Origin: an uncultured Eubacterium sp.
Lineage (GTDB): Bacteria > Bacillota > Clostridia > Lachnospirales > Lachnospiraceae
Assembly (NCBI GenBank): GCA_910584795.1
Contig: CAJUBZ010000005.1
Coordinates: forward strand, 87,213 to 150,972
Reading direction: 5' to 3'
DNA: 63,760 nt
The notes beneath the pieces were generated by a model, which saw nothing but the letters and a program-made list of their open reading frames with translations, was not told the origin of the DNA and ran no database searches. Shown in pieces: positions 26,522-36,024 of this stretch. Position 1 is the first letter of the stretch; each line of letters starts with the position of its first letter. A program made the position numbers and the translations under genes.

Positions 26522-28939
26522 ATGAATACACCATTATCATGGATTAAAGCATATGTTCCTGATCTTGAATGCAGCGATCAGGAATACATGGATGCAATGA
26601 CTTTGTCAGGTACAAAGTGTGAAGGATATGAGAGACTAGACGCTGATCTTGACAAGATTGTTGTTGGACAGATTGAAAAAATAGAGAAACATCCTGACGC
26701 AGATAAATTAGTGGTCTGTCAGGTAAATATTGGAACAGAGGTGACACAGATTGTTACCGGTGCGACAAATGTAGCAGAGGGACAAAAAATTCCGGTTGTT
26801 TTAGATGGCGGAAGAGTGGCAGGTGGTCATGACGGTTCTAAGACAGCAGGTGGAATAAAGATAAAAAAAGGAAAACTTCGTGGCGTGGAATCAAATGGTA
26901 TGATGTGTTCGATTGAAGAGTTAGGCTCTACTACAGATTTCTATCCAGAGGCACCAGAAGATGGAATTTATATTTTTGATGACAGTGTAGAGGTTGGAGC
27001 AGATGCTGTAGAAGTTTTGGGACTTCACGAGACAGTATTTGAATATGAAGTCACATCGAACAGAGTAGATTGCTATAGTGTTATTGGTATTGCCAGAGAA
27101 GCAGCGGCTACATTTAGAAAGCCGTTCAAGGCTCCGGAAGTAAAAGCAGTCGGAAGCACTGGAAATGTAAATAATGATATTTCTGTAGAAGTTAAAGATA
27201 ATGAACTTTGTCCAAGATATTGCGCAAAAGTAGTGAAGAATGTAAAAATTGCACCATCGCCTGAATGGATGCAGAGAAGACTTTCTGCCTGTGGTATCAG
27301 ACCGATTAATAACTTGGTAGATATTACAAATTATGTAATGGAAGAGTTCGGTCAGCCAATGCATGCATATGATCTTGCTACGATTGCAGGGAATAAAATT
27401 GTTGTCCGCCGTGCAGAGGATGGAGAAAAGTTTGTTACTCTTGATGGTCAGGAGAGAGAACTCGACAGTGATATGCTGATGATTTGTGATGGAGAAAAAC
27501 CAGTAGGTCTTGCAGGTATCATGGGTGGTGAAAATTCCATGATTACAGATGACGTAAAGGACGTTTTATTTGAGGCAGCCTGCTTTGATGGAACTAATAT
27601 TCGTCTTTCTTCTAAGAGAGTGGGACTTCGAACAGATGCTTCAAGTAAGTTTGAGAAAGGACTTGACCCAAATAATGCAGAGGCTGCAATTAACAGAGCC
27701 TGTCAGTTAATCGAAGAATTAGGTGCTGGTGAAGTTGTAAAAGGTATTGTTGATGTTTATCCGGAGAAAAAGATGGAAAGAACAATTCAATTTGATCCGG
27801 ATTATGTAAATAATTTGATTGGATTAGATTTAACAGAAGAAGAAATGATAAGTTATTTCCCGGCCTTGGAATTAAAATATGATGCAGATACAAAGATGAT
27901 TACAGTACCTACATTCAGACAGGATTTGATTGGAATGTGTGATATTGCAGAGGAGATAACAAGATTTTACGGATATGATAAGATTCCTACAACACTTCCA
28001 AGTGGAGAAGCAACTACAGGAAAATTATCTGATAAATTAAGAATCGATGAAATTGCCAGAAGTGTTGCATTGTATTGTGGTTTTTCACAGGGAATGACAT
28101 ACTCTTTTGAAAGTCCAAAGGTATTTGATAAATTGTTGCTGCCACAGGATAGTGATTTGAGAAAAACTGTTACGATTTCAAACCCATTGGGAGAAGATTT
28201 CAGCGTAATGAGAACAACCCCTTTAAATGGTATTTTCACATCTCTTGCCACAAACTATAACAGAAGAAATAAAGACGTAAGGCTTTTCGAGATGGGAAAT
28301 ATTTATCTACCAAAAGAAGTTCCGGTAACAGAGCTTCCTGATGAGAGAATGCAGTTTACATTAGGCTTCTATGGAGACGGAGATTTCTTTACAATGAAAG
28401 GTGTTGTAGAAGAGTTTTTGGGTCAGGTAGGAATTGAGAAGAAAATCAGTTACGATGCAGAGGCAGGGAAAACATTCTTACATCCGGGACGTCAGGCAAA
28501 TATTATTTACAAAGATACTGTCATTGGATATTTAGGAGAAGTTCATCCGGTTGTTTGTGACAATTATGACATGAAAGCAAGAGCCTATGTGGCAGTCATT
28601 GATATGCCTTATATTTATGAAATGGCAGATTTTGATAAGAAATATGAAGGCATTGCGAAATTTCCTGCTGTATCACGTGATATTTCCATGGTTGTTCCAA
28701 AAGAGATTTTGGTTGGACAAATTGAAGCGGTGATTGAACAGAGAGGCGGCAAGATTCTTGAAAATTATCAGTTGTTTGACATCTACGAGGGAGACCAGAT
28801 TGAAAAAGGTTTCAAATCTGTTGCTTACAATATTGTGTTCAGAGCAAAGGATAGAACTTTAGAAGAGAGTGATGTATCTGGTGCGATGAAGAAGATTTTA
28901 AATGGTCTGGAAGGGCTGGGAATCCAACTTCGAGGATAA
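26522..28939 (+). CDS. pheT: Phenylalanyl-tRNA synthetase beta subunit
   Basis: An 805-residue partner of PheS. In order: an EMAP/tRNA-binding OB domain (about 40-150, with KHPDADKLVVCQVNIG), the B3/B4 editing region (about 205-400, including PINNLVDITNYVMEEFGQPMHAYD), the B5 domain (about 405-475), a catalytically inactive class II core, and the C-terminal anticodon-binding FDX-ACB domain (about 710-805, KFPAVSRDISMVVP). Length is standard. AAAGGAG precedes the ATG. It is translationally close to pheS and under the same T-box. Confidence 0.97.
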   Translation: MNTPLSWIKAYVPDLECSDQEYMDAMTLSGTKCEGYERLDADLDKIVVGQIEKIEKHPDADKLVVCQVNIGTEVTQIVTGATNVAEGQKIPVVLDGGRVAGGHDGSKTAGGIKIKKGKLRGVESNGMMCSIEELGSTTDFYPEAPEDGIYIFDDSVEVGADAVEVLGLHETVFEYEVTSNRVDCYSVIGIAREAAATFRKPFKAPEVKAVGSTGNVNNDISVEVKDNELCPRYCAKVVKNVKIAPSPEWMQRRLSACGIRPINNLVDITNYVMEEFGQPMHAYDLATIAGNKIVVRRAEDGEKFVTLDGQERELDSDMLMICDGEKPVGLAGIMGGENSMITDDVKDVLFEAACFDGTNIRLSSKRVGLRTDASSKFEKGLDPNNAEAAINRACQLIEELGAGEVVKGIVDVYPEKKMERTIQFDPDYVNNLIGLDLTEEEMISYFPALELKYDADTKMITVPTFRQDLIGMCDIAEEITRFYGYDKIPTTLPSGEATTGKLSDKLRIDEIARSVALYCGFSQGMTYSFESPKVFDKLLLPQDSDLRKTVTISNPLGEDFSVMRTTPLNGIFTSLATNYNRRNKDVRLFEMGNIYLPKEVPVTELPDERMQFTLGFYGDGDFFTMKGVVEEFLGQVGIEKKISYDAEAGKTFLHPGRQANIIYKDTVIGYLGEVHPVVCDNYDMKARAYVAVIDMPYIYEMADFDKKYEGIAKFPAVSRDISMVVPKEILVGQIEAVIEQRGGKILENYQLFDIYEGDQIEKGFKSVAYNIVFRAKDRTLEESDVSGAMKKILNGLEGLGIQLRG

Positions 28940-28965
28940 GTATAGAGTAGAATACAGAAAATGAT

Positions 28966-28998
28966 TAAGAGGCTGCACGTTGAGTGACAGCCTCTTTT
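28966..28998 (+). terminator. Terminator after pheT
   Basis: AAGAGGCTG and CAGCCTCTT form a 9-bp stem around a 12-nt loop, running into TTTT. It separates pheT from the convergent ABC permease gene. Confidence 0.85.
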
Positions 28999-29005
28999 TA
29001 CAATA

Positions 29006-30178
29006 TTATTCTTTGATTTTTCTTTGCTTTGAAGCAAGAAGATATATGCTGAATATAGCAATGAAAAATATGAATTCTATTCCTATGTATGTCCAATAGT
29101 TTGGATAGGATATTTTATCGCCGGAAAAACCTGATAGCATATTGTTTGTTTTGATATACCAGTATGCAGGAAGAAAACGTGCAATGGACAAAACAGTGTC
29201 CCCCAGAAACCATTGAGGAACAAATATTCCGGATAGAAAACTCATTCCAAGACCAATGCAGTTCGCAATCATATTTAAAACATTATCTGATGTAGTAAAT
29301 ATACTAATTAATAATGTAATACTGATACATATTAATAAGAATATAAAACTGTTCAGCATACACAGGAGCCCTTTTGTAGCAAAAAGATTATTGAATCCGC
29401 CAAATACCCCTCCGATAATCATGAGAATAAGCCATAGTATAAAACTGTAAACAATACATCCTAAAGTTATTTGCTTATTTTTAGAATGAAGTGTCAGAGA
29501 TGAGCAGTTGATACGGCTGGCAATCTCTTTCTTTCTTAAAATCATTAATATCGGTGTCATTCCTACAATCAGTATGGAAAGCATAATATAGGACACATAT
29601 TGAAAATAATAGAAAATAATCTGAGATGACGCATCATTGTCAGGCTTTGCTTCATAATCTATCATATTCGTATAGTTGGTATCTGAAAGAGAAGCCTCCG
29701 TTTTTTTCAGAGCATCATTGATAGAAAAACCACCATTGATATAAAGGGTTAATGTATTGATATACTCATTAATCTGCTGCCCGGCAAAATAACTGCTTGT
29801 ACTGTCAAATAACTTACTATGTGAAATCAGATCCGATGTATTCCCCGCTATAAGTTTCTTTTCAAAATCTTTTTCAATAAAAAGAACATAATCAATTGTC
29901 TGATAATATAAATTATCCTGCAGTATATCTTTATTATCAGTTTTTAAGTCAACAATTTCGTGATAATTTGATAAATACTGTTTCATTGCCTTGCTTGTTT
30001 GGCTATTATCCTGATCTATTACAGTCATGCGAATGGAGGAAACGGTAAAGTTTTTCTCATTTGTATCAATTGCATTCATGCTCATAAAAACAAGTAAAAC
30101 AGTAAAAATTCCAAGATAAATTGCAGCAGATAAAACTCTCTTTTTTGCAATTTTAAAAAAAAGTTTAAAGACTTGCAT
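29006..30178 (-). CDS. ABC-2 type transporter permease (second subunit)
   Basis: A 390-residue membrane protein with an N-terminal transmembrane helix (about 15-35), a large extracytoplasmic region (about 40-185), and five or six helices in the C-terminal half, the layout of ABC-2 exporters. It contains GMTPILMILRKKEIASRI and a late SGIFVPQWFLGDTVL, matching the ABC-2 signature region. It overlaps the start of the sister permease's 3' end by 14 nt, so the two are translationally coupled and probably heterodimerise. Substrate unknown; such exporters next to a two-component system often export or detoxify antimicrobial peptides or drugs (inference). Confidence 0.85.
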   Translation of the reverse strand: MQVFKLFFKIAKKRVLSAAIYLGIFTVLLVFMSMNAIDTNEKNFTVSSIRMTVIDQDNSQTSKAMKQYLSNYHEIVDLKTDNKDILQDNLYYQTIDYVLFIEKDFEKKLIAGNTSDLISHSKLFDSTSSYFAGQQINEYINTLTLYINGGFSINDALKKTEASLSDTNYTNMIDYEAKPDNDASSQIIFYYFQYVSYIMLSILIVGMTPILMILRKKEIASRINCSSLTLHSKNKQITLGCIVYSFILWLILMIIGGVFGGFNNLFATKGLLCMLNSFIFLLICISITLLISIFTTSDNVLNMIANCIGLGMSFLSGIFVPQWFLGDTVLSIARFLPAYWYIKTNNMLSGFSGDKISYPNYWTYIGIEFIFFIAIFSIYLLASKQRKIKE

Positions 30179-31307
30179 ATTTTTTCCTCCTTGTCAGTAA
30201 GAATCCACCAATAGTAAATGCTGTTATCATAATAACAAGCGTTATTATATTTTGGCAATATCGCTCAAAAGTATTGTATACGGATAATGAATAAAAGGAA
30301 TCACTAATGAGTACAGCCGGATTAATTTTATTGAAAACCGGAAAGATTTTTTCGACCACGATTTTCATATTTCCTATCATGAGTCCGCTCATAAAGCAGA
30401 ATAACATTGATAATGACATACAAATTGCGTTTTTAATATTTTCACTGGCAGAACTGAAAGCTCCCACAAAGAAACCAAAGGAAATACCTGTAAGTGTTGA
30501 AATAAACAGAGTTAATACTGCTAATGGGAAATGCGGTGTTAAATCTATTTTTAGTACGATTACAATAAATAAATATGCAATAAAATTACAAATAAAATTA
30601 AATCCGGTAAATGAAATCAGTTCACCTATGACTGATATCAGTTTATTTGTAGGAGAGATACATCTTCTCGAACCAAGAAGAGAAAGATTCCCCTGATTGT
30701 CTATGGAAATCCGCATACCTGCCATAGAAGTAAACAAACATGCCATTGCAAGCAGATTATAGAAATACTGCGTAAACGTATCAGAATTTTTTCGATCTGT
30801 AAGAGAGATTTCTTTGCTTTGTATTTCAGAAGTATTTGAAATCATGCTGGTTAGTTTTTCGGGGTGTTTCGCAGCAACTTCTAAAAATGCATTTTTTGAA
30901 GTGTTGTATTGTTTTACAATCGAATTAAGAATACTCTGGTTAATAGCCTTGTCAGACATGCCGGCAGAGACTGTCACAGTTACTTTATCTTTTACAGTTA
31001 ATATTCCATCAATTTTATTTGACTTTAATAATTCATAGGCTTTTTCTTTTGATATATATTGAATTTTCAATAATTGTGTATCGTTGTTTTCTTCTAAAGA
31101 TTCTGCAACTTTTTTGAATGATTCAAAATTTTCTTTGTTTTCTGAAACGATACCTACAGGAATCGGAGATATTTTTTCGGAATCATTGATTCCCGAAAAT
31201 CCGGCTTTAAAGAATATTGCCAGAATAATCGGAAAACATAATATCCAGAAAATTTCTTCTTTATTACGTAGAAGACGTAAAAATGAATATTTTATTGTAT
31301 GTAACAT
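30165..31307 (-). CDS. ABC-2 type transporter permease (first subunit)
   Basis: A 380-residue permease with the same layout as its neighbour: one N-terminal helix (LRNKEEIFWILCFPIILAIF), an external domain of about 150 residues, then about five helices. NLSLLGSRRCISPTNKLISV precedes the helix bundle. It is placed between the ATPase gene (10 nt upstream) and the second permease (overlapping), giving a three-gene exporter operon. The pair looks like a duplicated permease that diverged. Confidence 0.85.
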   Translation of the reverse strand: MLHTIKYSFLRLLRNKEEIFWILCFPIILAIFFKAGFSGINDSEKISPIPVGIVSENKENFESFKKVAESLEENNDTQLLKIQYISKEKAYELLKSNKIDGILTVKDKVTVTVSAGMSDKAINQSILNSIVKQYNTSKNAFLEVAAKHPEKLTSMISNTSEIQSKEISLTDRKNSDTFTQYFYNLLAMACLFTSMAGMRISIDNQGNLSLLGSRRCISPTNKLISVIGELISFTGFNFICNFIAYLFIVIVLKIDLTPHFPLAVLTLFISTLTGISFGFFVGAFSSASENIKNAICMSLSMLFCFMSGLMIGNMKIVVEKIFPVFNKINPAVLISDSFYSLSVYNTFERYCQNIITLVIMITAFTIGGFLLTRRKKYASL

Positions 31308-31317
31308 AAGCGCCTCC

Positions 31318-32259
31318 TTAGTCTCTCAGTTTCGTACCGGTAATTTCTAAAAATACATCGTTCAATGTTGGAAGTTCTGAATACACTCTGCCAAATGATA
31401 AATCCTGTGATTTCAGATAATCCAGGATACGAAGCAGATTGTGTTTACCGCCACTATATAATACTTCAAGATTTTTGTTATCATAGGAAATATTATAGAC
31501 GTGGGGAAGTTCTTTTATAGCTGAAATATATTTATCTTCTAAATTAAGTATTTCTATTGAGATTGTTTCGCTTTTTTTAATCATGTGCTTTAACTCATCT
31601 TTTGTACCAAGTGCAATATTTTTTCCCTTATCCATAATTGCAATGCGTGTACATATCTGTTCAACCTCTTCCATGTAATGCGAGGTGTAAATAATTGTAG
31701 CTCCCTGTTTTTGCAGTTTAAGAATTCCTTCCAGTATTTTATTTCTGCTTTGAGGGTCGACAGCTACCGTTGGCTCATCTAATATAATGAGTTTGGGTTT
31801 ATGCGCAATACCACAGGCAATGTTTAATCGTCTCAACAGACCACCGGAAAGTTTCTTTGGATAGAATTTTTCAAAGTCATTTAATTCAACAAAATCAATG
31901 GCTTCTTTTACATATTGTTTTCTCTCGTTTTTATCAGTAATGTATAATCCGCAGAAATAGTCAATATTTTCGTAGACAGTTAATTCTTCAAATACAGCAA
32001 CATTCTGCATGACAACACCAATATTTTTTTTGATATCGTAAGAGTCAGGTGTCATTTCTTTTCCAAACAACTCTATTTTTCCCTTGTCAAAAGAGAGAAG
32101 AGATAAGATACAGTTTATTGTTGTAGTTTTTCCGGAACCATTCGGACCAAGCAGTCCAAAAATTTCACCTTCTGAAATTTCCAGATTAAAGTGGTCTAAA
32201 GCAACGAGTTCCTTGTAGCGTTTCACAAGATTTTCAACTTTTACAATTGTTTTTTCCAT
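31318..32259 (-). CDS. ABC transporter ATP-binding protein
   Basis: A 313-residue ATPase of the drug/peptide exporter (ABC-2) class. Walker A is GPNGSGKTT (about residue 38), Q-loop GVVMQNVAVFEELTVYEN, signature LSGGLLRRL, Walker B KLIILDEPTVAVD, and H-loop YTSHYMEEVE. The start at ATG 32259 is chosen because AGGAGG lies 5 nt before it; the in-frame ATG at 32274 would include the AGGAGG within the coding region. The last 90 residues are the accessory C-terminal region usual for such ATPases. It is divergent from the histidine kinase gene, which suggests that the two-component system controls it. Confidence 0.93.
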   Translation of the reverse strand: MEKTIVKVENLVKRYKELVALDHFNLEISEGEIFGLLGPNGSGKTTTINCILSLLSFDKGKIELFGKEMTPDSYDIKKNIGVVMQNVAVFEELTVYENIDYFCGLYITDKNERKQYVKEAIDFVELNDFEKFYPKKLSGGLLRRLNIACGIAHKPKLIILDEPTVAVDPQSRNKILEGILKLQKQGATIIYTSHYMEEVEQICTRIAIMDKGKNIALGTKDELKHMIKKSETISIEILNLEDKYISAIKELPHVYNISYDNKNLEVLYSGGKHNLLRILDYLKSQDLSFGRVYSELPTLNDVFLEITGTKLRD

Positions 32260-32362
32260 CACATGCCTCCTCATGTTTTGTTAGAAGTCTGTCACTTCCA
32301 TTTTAACTGTTTTTTTGTACTTACTTATAGTATAATAAAAAAGTCTGAGTTGTTTAGTGAAT

Positions 32363-32399
32363 AATGTCAGAAATCTATATGACATTTGTAATGTATAAT
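32363..32399 (+). promoter_or_regulatory. Candidate response-regulator operator and promoter
   Basis: A 7-bp inverted repeat, AATGTCA (32363-32369), 10 nt, TGACATT (32380-32386), lies just upstream of TATAAT at 32394-32399 in the region between the divergent ABC exporter and two-component genes. No good -35 box is visible and the repeat covers that position, as expected for an activated promoter. On the minus strand a TATACT at 32334-32329 could serve the exporter operon. Confidence 0.45.
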
Positions 32400-32435
32400 G
32401 AATACATCATTATAATAAAGAAAAGGCTGTAAAAA

Positions 32436-33491
32436 ATGAAAAAGATAATTGATAATATAATACTTTTTATAATATGTTCAGTAATGGTTATCAGAACAAG
32501 TGATTATCAAAGTACAGTTATCATTGCGGTATCAGTGCTGGCAGTAGCTTCGGTGATCTTATATGTTGATAATCAACATGCATGGGTTGCGATATTGTCC
32601 GGCTATATGATTCTGTGTATGGTATTTCCTGAATTCTTTTTGTATTTATCATTAATTCTTTATCATAGTATCTGGTACAAAAAAAATCAGGCATATATTT
32701 TAGTGATTGCATTGATTCCATATTTGAATTGGTTTGATGAATGGAATCTTGGCGGAATATTATTGACGGTTGTGTTATCTATGATACTTTCTTATTATTC
32801 TAAACGTTTATCAGATATGGAAAAGAAACTGATTGTTTTAAGAGATACAAGTAAAGAACGTGACTTGTTATTAAAAGAAAAAAACAGAGAGTTAATTGAA
32901 AAGCAGGATTATCAGATACATCTTGCCACATTAAAAGAAAGAAACCGAATTGCAAGGGAAATACACGATAATGTGGGACATATGATTACACGTTCTATTC
33001 TTCAGGTGGGTGCATTGAAAACTATATATAAAGAGAAGGGACTGTACAGTCAGCTTGACAGTATCAATAATACATTGAATCAGGCGATGAACAGTATCAG
33101 AAAAAGTGTACATAATCTTCATGACGAAGCCGTGGATATGGAAGTTGTAATTAAGGATATTGTAGGGGAAATGCAGGAAAAGTACGAAGTATATTATGAG
33201 TATGATATGTCAGAACAGGTGTCTGGTGAAATAAAGTATTGTTTTATAGCTATTGTAAAAGAGGCAATGTCAAATATAATAAAGCATAGTAATGGAAATA
33301 AAATCACATTGATTTTGCGGGAACATCCAGGACTTTATCAGTTGAGTATTGAAGATAATGGAACGATTCAAAAAGAGAAGGAAAATGGAATCGGTTTAAT
33401 TAATATGAGAGAACGTGTGGATAAACTGCAGGGAACGATACGGATAAACAATGAGAATGGATTTCGCATTTTTGTTACTGTAAGAAAATGA
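32436..33491 (+). CDS. Sensor histidine kinase, NarL/DesK type
   Basis: A 351-residue kinase. Four or five N-terminal transmembrane helices (about 5-125) form a membrane sensor with little external sequence, typical of intramembrane or cell-envelope sensing. A coiled-coil linker leads to a HisKA_3 domain with the phosphorylated His177 in KERNRIAREIHDNVGH. The C-terminal HATPase_c has KEAMSNIIKHS (N box), LSIEDNG (G1) and NGIGLINMRERV (G2). The cognate response regulator follows after 63 nt. Divergent ABC exporter genes are the likely target. Confidence 0.92.
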   Translation: MKKIIDNIILFIICSVMVIRTSDYQSTVIIAVSVLAVASVILYVDNQHAWVAILSGYMILCMVFPEFFLYLSLILYHSIWYKKNQAYILVIALIPYLNWFDEWNLGGILLTVVLSMILSYYSKRLSDMEKKLIVLRDTSKERDLLLKEKNRELIEKQDYQIHLATLKERNRIAREIHDNVGHMITRSILQVGALKTIYKEKGLYSQLDSINNTLNQAMNSIRKSVHNLHDEAVDMEVVIKDIVGEMQEKYEVYYEYDMSEQVSGEIKYCFIAIVKEAMSNIIKHSNGNKITLILREHPGLYQLSIEDNGTIQKEKENGIGLINMRERVDKLQGTIRINNENGFRIFVTVRK

Positions 33492-33554
33492 ATACAGAAA
33501 GTGCAGCAGTAAAATGAAATTAATTATATATGTGGCTGTAAATGGAGGGAATCA

Positions 33555-34184
33555 ATGAAAATCGTGATAGTTGATGATGACTCATTAGTTGCAATGTCAT
33601 TAAAAACAATATTAGAATCAGATAAGAGTATTGAAGTTCTGGATACCGGAAAAAACGGGCAGGAAGCCGTAGAACTGTTCGAAAAATATCATCCGGATGT
33701 ACTGCTTATGGATATTCAGATGAATGGGATGAGTGGTCTCGAGGCTGCGGAAATTATTATAAAAAAACATGAGAAAGCAAAAGTTTTGTTATTGACTACA
33801 TTTGTTGACGACGAATATATCATTAAGGCATTGCAAGTAGGAGCAAAAGGGTATATATTAAAACAGGATTTTGAAGGAATTATACCGGCATTAAATGCTG
33901 TAAGCAGAGGACAAAGTGTTTTTGGAAATGAAATAATACATAAAATTCCACAATTAATCTGGCAGGAAGAAAAGTGTGATTTTACACAGTATAATATTAA
34001 TCAAAAAGAATATGAAATTATTTGTAAAGTAGCTGAGGGGCTTAGCAATAAAGAAATTGCGGAATGTTTATTCTTGAGTGAGGGGACCGTAAGAAATTAC
34101 ATCAGCATTATTTTAGAGAAACTTTCACTAAGAGACAGAACACAGCTGGCAATTTTTTACTATCAAAAGTTTCATGATTGTTAA
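33555..34184 (+). CDS. NarL/LuxR family response regulator
   Basis: A 209-residue regulator. The receiver domain (1-120) has the acidic pair in IVDDDSLVAMS, phosphoacceptor Asp53 in VLLMDIQM, and Lys of the GAKGYILK segment. The C-terminal LuxR-type HTH (about 140-205) has ICKVAEGLSNKEIAECLFLS and GTVRNYISIILEKLSLRDRT. It pairs with the histidine kinase upstream. A candidate binding site is the inverted repeat at 32363-32386. It is followed closely by dtd. Confidence 0.94.
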   Translation: MKIVIVDDDSLVAMSLKTILESDKSIEVLDTGKNGQEAVELFEKYHPDVLLMDIQMNGMSGLEAAEIIIKKHEKAKVLLLTTFVDDEYIIKALQVGAKGYILKQDFEGIIPALNAVSRGQSVFGNEIIHKIPQLIWQEEKCDFTQYNINQKEYEIICKVAEGLSNKEIAECLFLSEGTVRNYISIILEKLSLRDRTQLAIFYYQKFHDC

Positions 34185-34200
34185 TAGAAAAGGAGAAGAT

Positions 34201-34647
34201 ATGAAGTTCGTAATTCAAAGAGTAAATGAGGCAAGTGTTGCGATTGAGGGGAATGTCGTAGGAAAAATAAATAAGGGGTTTTTAGTTTTTATTGGTGTTT
34301 CTAATGCAGACACCAAAGAAACTGCTGATAAAATGATTAAGAAATTAATTGGTATGAGAATTTTTGATGATGAAAATGGGAAGACCAATCTGGCTTTGGC
34401 AGATGTTGAAGGAGAACTGTTATTAATATCACAGTTTACATTGTATGCGAATTGTAAAAAAGGAAACAGACCATCATTTATGGATGCCGGTGCACCGGAT
34501 ATGGCAAATGAAATGTATGAATATATTATTTCTGAATGTAAGAAACAGGTAACAGTGGTAGAGACAGGGGAGTTCGGAGCAGACATGAAAGTATCTCTGG
34601 AAAATGACGGACCGTTTACGGTTGTATTGGACAGTAACGAGTTATAG
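34201..34647 (+). CDS. dtd: D-aminoacyl-tRNA deacylase
   Basis: A 148-residue DTD enzyme that hydrolyses D-aminoacyl-tRNAs, keeping D-amino acids out of proteins. The start ATG 34201 follows AAAAGGAG and gives the canonical MKFVIQRVNEASV; the in-frame ATG at 34174 overlaps the preceding gene. The active-site motifs SQFTLYA and the Gly-Pro-type RPSFMDAGAPDMAN block are present. It may be co-transcribed with the response regulator upstream. Confidence 0.95.
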   Translation: MKFVIQRVNEASVAIEGNVVGKINKGFLVFIGVSNADTKETADKMIKKLIGMRIFDDENGKTNLALADVEGELLLISQFTLYANCKKGNRPSFMDAGAPDMANEMYEYIISECKKQVTVVETGEFGADMKVSLENDGPFTVVLDSNEL

Positions 34648-34710
34648 AAAAGGTTTGTTTGTGGAAATGGCATCAAAAACAAGATGATAGTATATAAGAG
34701 GAATTTGAAG

Positions 34711-35754
34711 ATGAGTGATACAGAAAAGATGAGTTTACATGATTATTATTATGATTTACCGGAGGAACTAATCGCACAGGATCCGTTGGAAGATAGAAGC
34801 AGTTCCAGATTAATGGTGCTTGATAAAGAAAATGGAAATATAGAACATCATGTATTTAAAGATATTATTGATTATTTAAAAGAGGGTGACTGCCTCGTCA
34901 TTAATGATACAAAAGTTCTGCCGGCAAGGCTTTATGGTAATAAAGTGGGAACGGATGCAAGGATTGAAGTTCTTCTATTGAAACGCCATGAAAATGATGT
35001 ATGGGAGACATTAGTCAAACCAGGCAAAAAATGCAAAGTTGGTACAGTAATTACTTTTGGTGACGGGCTTTTAAAGGGAGAGGTCATAGATATTGTTGAG
35101 GAAGGAAACCGGTTAATACAGTTTCAGTATGAAGGGATTTTTGAAGAAGTACTGGACCGGTTGGGAGAGATGCCTCTGCCTCCATATATTACGCACAAAT
35201 TAGAAGATAAAAACAGATATCAGACAGTTTATGCGAAGTATGAAGGTTCAGCAGCTGCACCGACAGCAGGACTGCATTTCACAAAAGAACTTTTAGAAGA
35301 AATTGAGAAAAAAGGCATAAAGATAGCTCATGTAACTCTCCATGTCGGATTAGGAACATTCAGACCTGTCAAGGTGGAAAATATACTGGAACATCATATG
35401 CATTCAGAATTTTATATGGTAGATGAAAAAGATGCAGATATGATAAATCATTGTCGTGAAAATGGCGGCAGAATTATTTCTGTTGGAACTACCAGTACAA
35501 GAACGCTTGAGACTGTCACGGATGATAAGGGGATTGTTCATGCAGGAAGTGGATGGACGCAGATATTTATTTATCCGGGATATCAGTTCAAAGCTATTGA
35601 CTGCCTCATCACAAATTTTCATTTACCGGAATCTACATTACTGATGCTGGTGTCAGCATTAGCAGGAAGAGAGAATGTGCTAGGGGCATATGAAGAGGCA
35701 GTGAAAGAAAAATATAGATTTTTCAGTTTCGGAGATGCTATGTTGATACAGTAA
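34711..35754 (+). CDS. queA: tRNA preQ1(34) S-adenosylmethionine ribosyltransferase-isomerase
   Basis: A 347-residue enzyme of queuosine biosynthesis that transfers and isomerises the ribosyl part of SAM onto preQ1 at tRNA position 34. Blocks seen: YDLPEELIAQDPLEDRSSSRLMVLD, VINDTKVLPARLYG, YEGSAAAPTAGLHFT, THVGLGTF-like HVTLHVGLGTFRPV, and ITNFHLPESTLLMLVSAL. The start at 34711 is preferred because AGAGG lies 9 nt before it; in-frame ATGs at 34684 and 34729 are alternatives. tgt and queG are not in the window. Confidence 0.95.
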   Translation: MSDTEKMSLHDYYYDLPEELIAQDPLEDRSSSRLMVLDKENGNIEHHVFKDIIDYLKEGDCLVINDTKVLPARLYGNKVGTDARIEVLLLKRHENDVWETLVKPGKKCKVGTVITFGDGLLKGEVIDIVEEGNRLIQFQYEGIFEEVLDRLGEMPLPPYITHKLEDKNRYQTVYAKYEGSAAAPTAGLHFTKELLEEIEKKGIKIAHVTLHVGLGTFRPVKVENILEHHMHSEFYMVDEKDADMINHCRENGGRIISVGTTSTRTLETVTDDKGIVHAGSGWTQIFIYPGYQFKAIDCLITNFHLPESTLLMLVSALAGRENVLGAYEEAVKEKYRFFSFGDAMLIQ

Positions 35755-35829
35755 AATGTATTTTGAAAAAGGAATATATTTTTATGGTTAAGGGTTGATT
35801 TTATGATGTGGATATGATACATTGAACAG

Positions 35830-35903
35830 GTGAAAGAAACAGGTATGTACACAACAAAATCACAAAGTGAAACCCTAGTAGCGGTAACTACTAGGGTTTC
35901 TTT
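35830..35903 (+). ncRNA. Predicted antisense antitoxin RNA of a type I module
   Basis: A possible promoter (TTGATT at 35795-35800, 17 nt, TACATT at 35818-35823) would start a transcript near 35830 ending at the hairpin 35869-35900 plus TTTC, about 70-75 nt long. It contains TATGTACACAACAAAAT (35844-35860). The same 17 nt recurs at 36016-36032 in the toxin gene's start region. Because the toxin is read from the minus strand, the antitoxin RNA is complementary to the toxin mRNA at its ribosome binding site and start codon, as in par/Fst systems. No expression evidence is available. Confidence 0.5.
35869..35900. terminator. Shared bidirectional terminator hairpin
   Basis: GAAACCCTAGTAG (35869-35881) and CTACTAGGGTTTC (35888-35900) form a perfect 13-bp stem with a 6-nt loop. 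It lies between the convergent toxin and antitoxin transcription units. The plus-strand side has TTTCC after it; the minus-strand side lacks a clear T run. Confidence 0.75.
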
Positions 35904-35943
35904 CCGTTATCGGTGGAATGAGCCGTTTGGGCTAGTTGTCATT

Positions 35944-36024
35944 CTACTTTCTATCTAACCACTTGCAAATATAATGACATATGATACCTGCCACGATAGA
36001 AATTATTAGTGTAGATATGTACAC
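35944..36024 (-). CDS. Predicted Fst/holin-like small hydrophobic toxin
   Basis: A 26-residue ORF starting with GTG (36024-36022) after AGGGGG with 10-nt spacing. It has a single hydrophobic helix followed by a charged tail, CHYICKWLDRK. The transmembrane helix plus WLDRK-like tail is characteristic of Firmicutes type I toxins of the Fst/putative holin-like group. A 17-nt direct repeat covers the start codon region and recurs beyond the convergent terminator, where the antitoxin RNA would be made. An AT-rich promoter-like region (minus-strand TTGTCC and TATAAT-like sequence around 36065-36095) lies upstream. It is located between queA and aroA; the 393-nt spacer is otherwise empty. Confidence 0.62.
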   Translation of the reverse strand: MYISTLIISIVAGIICHYICKWLDRK

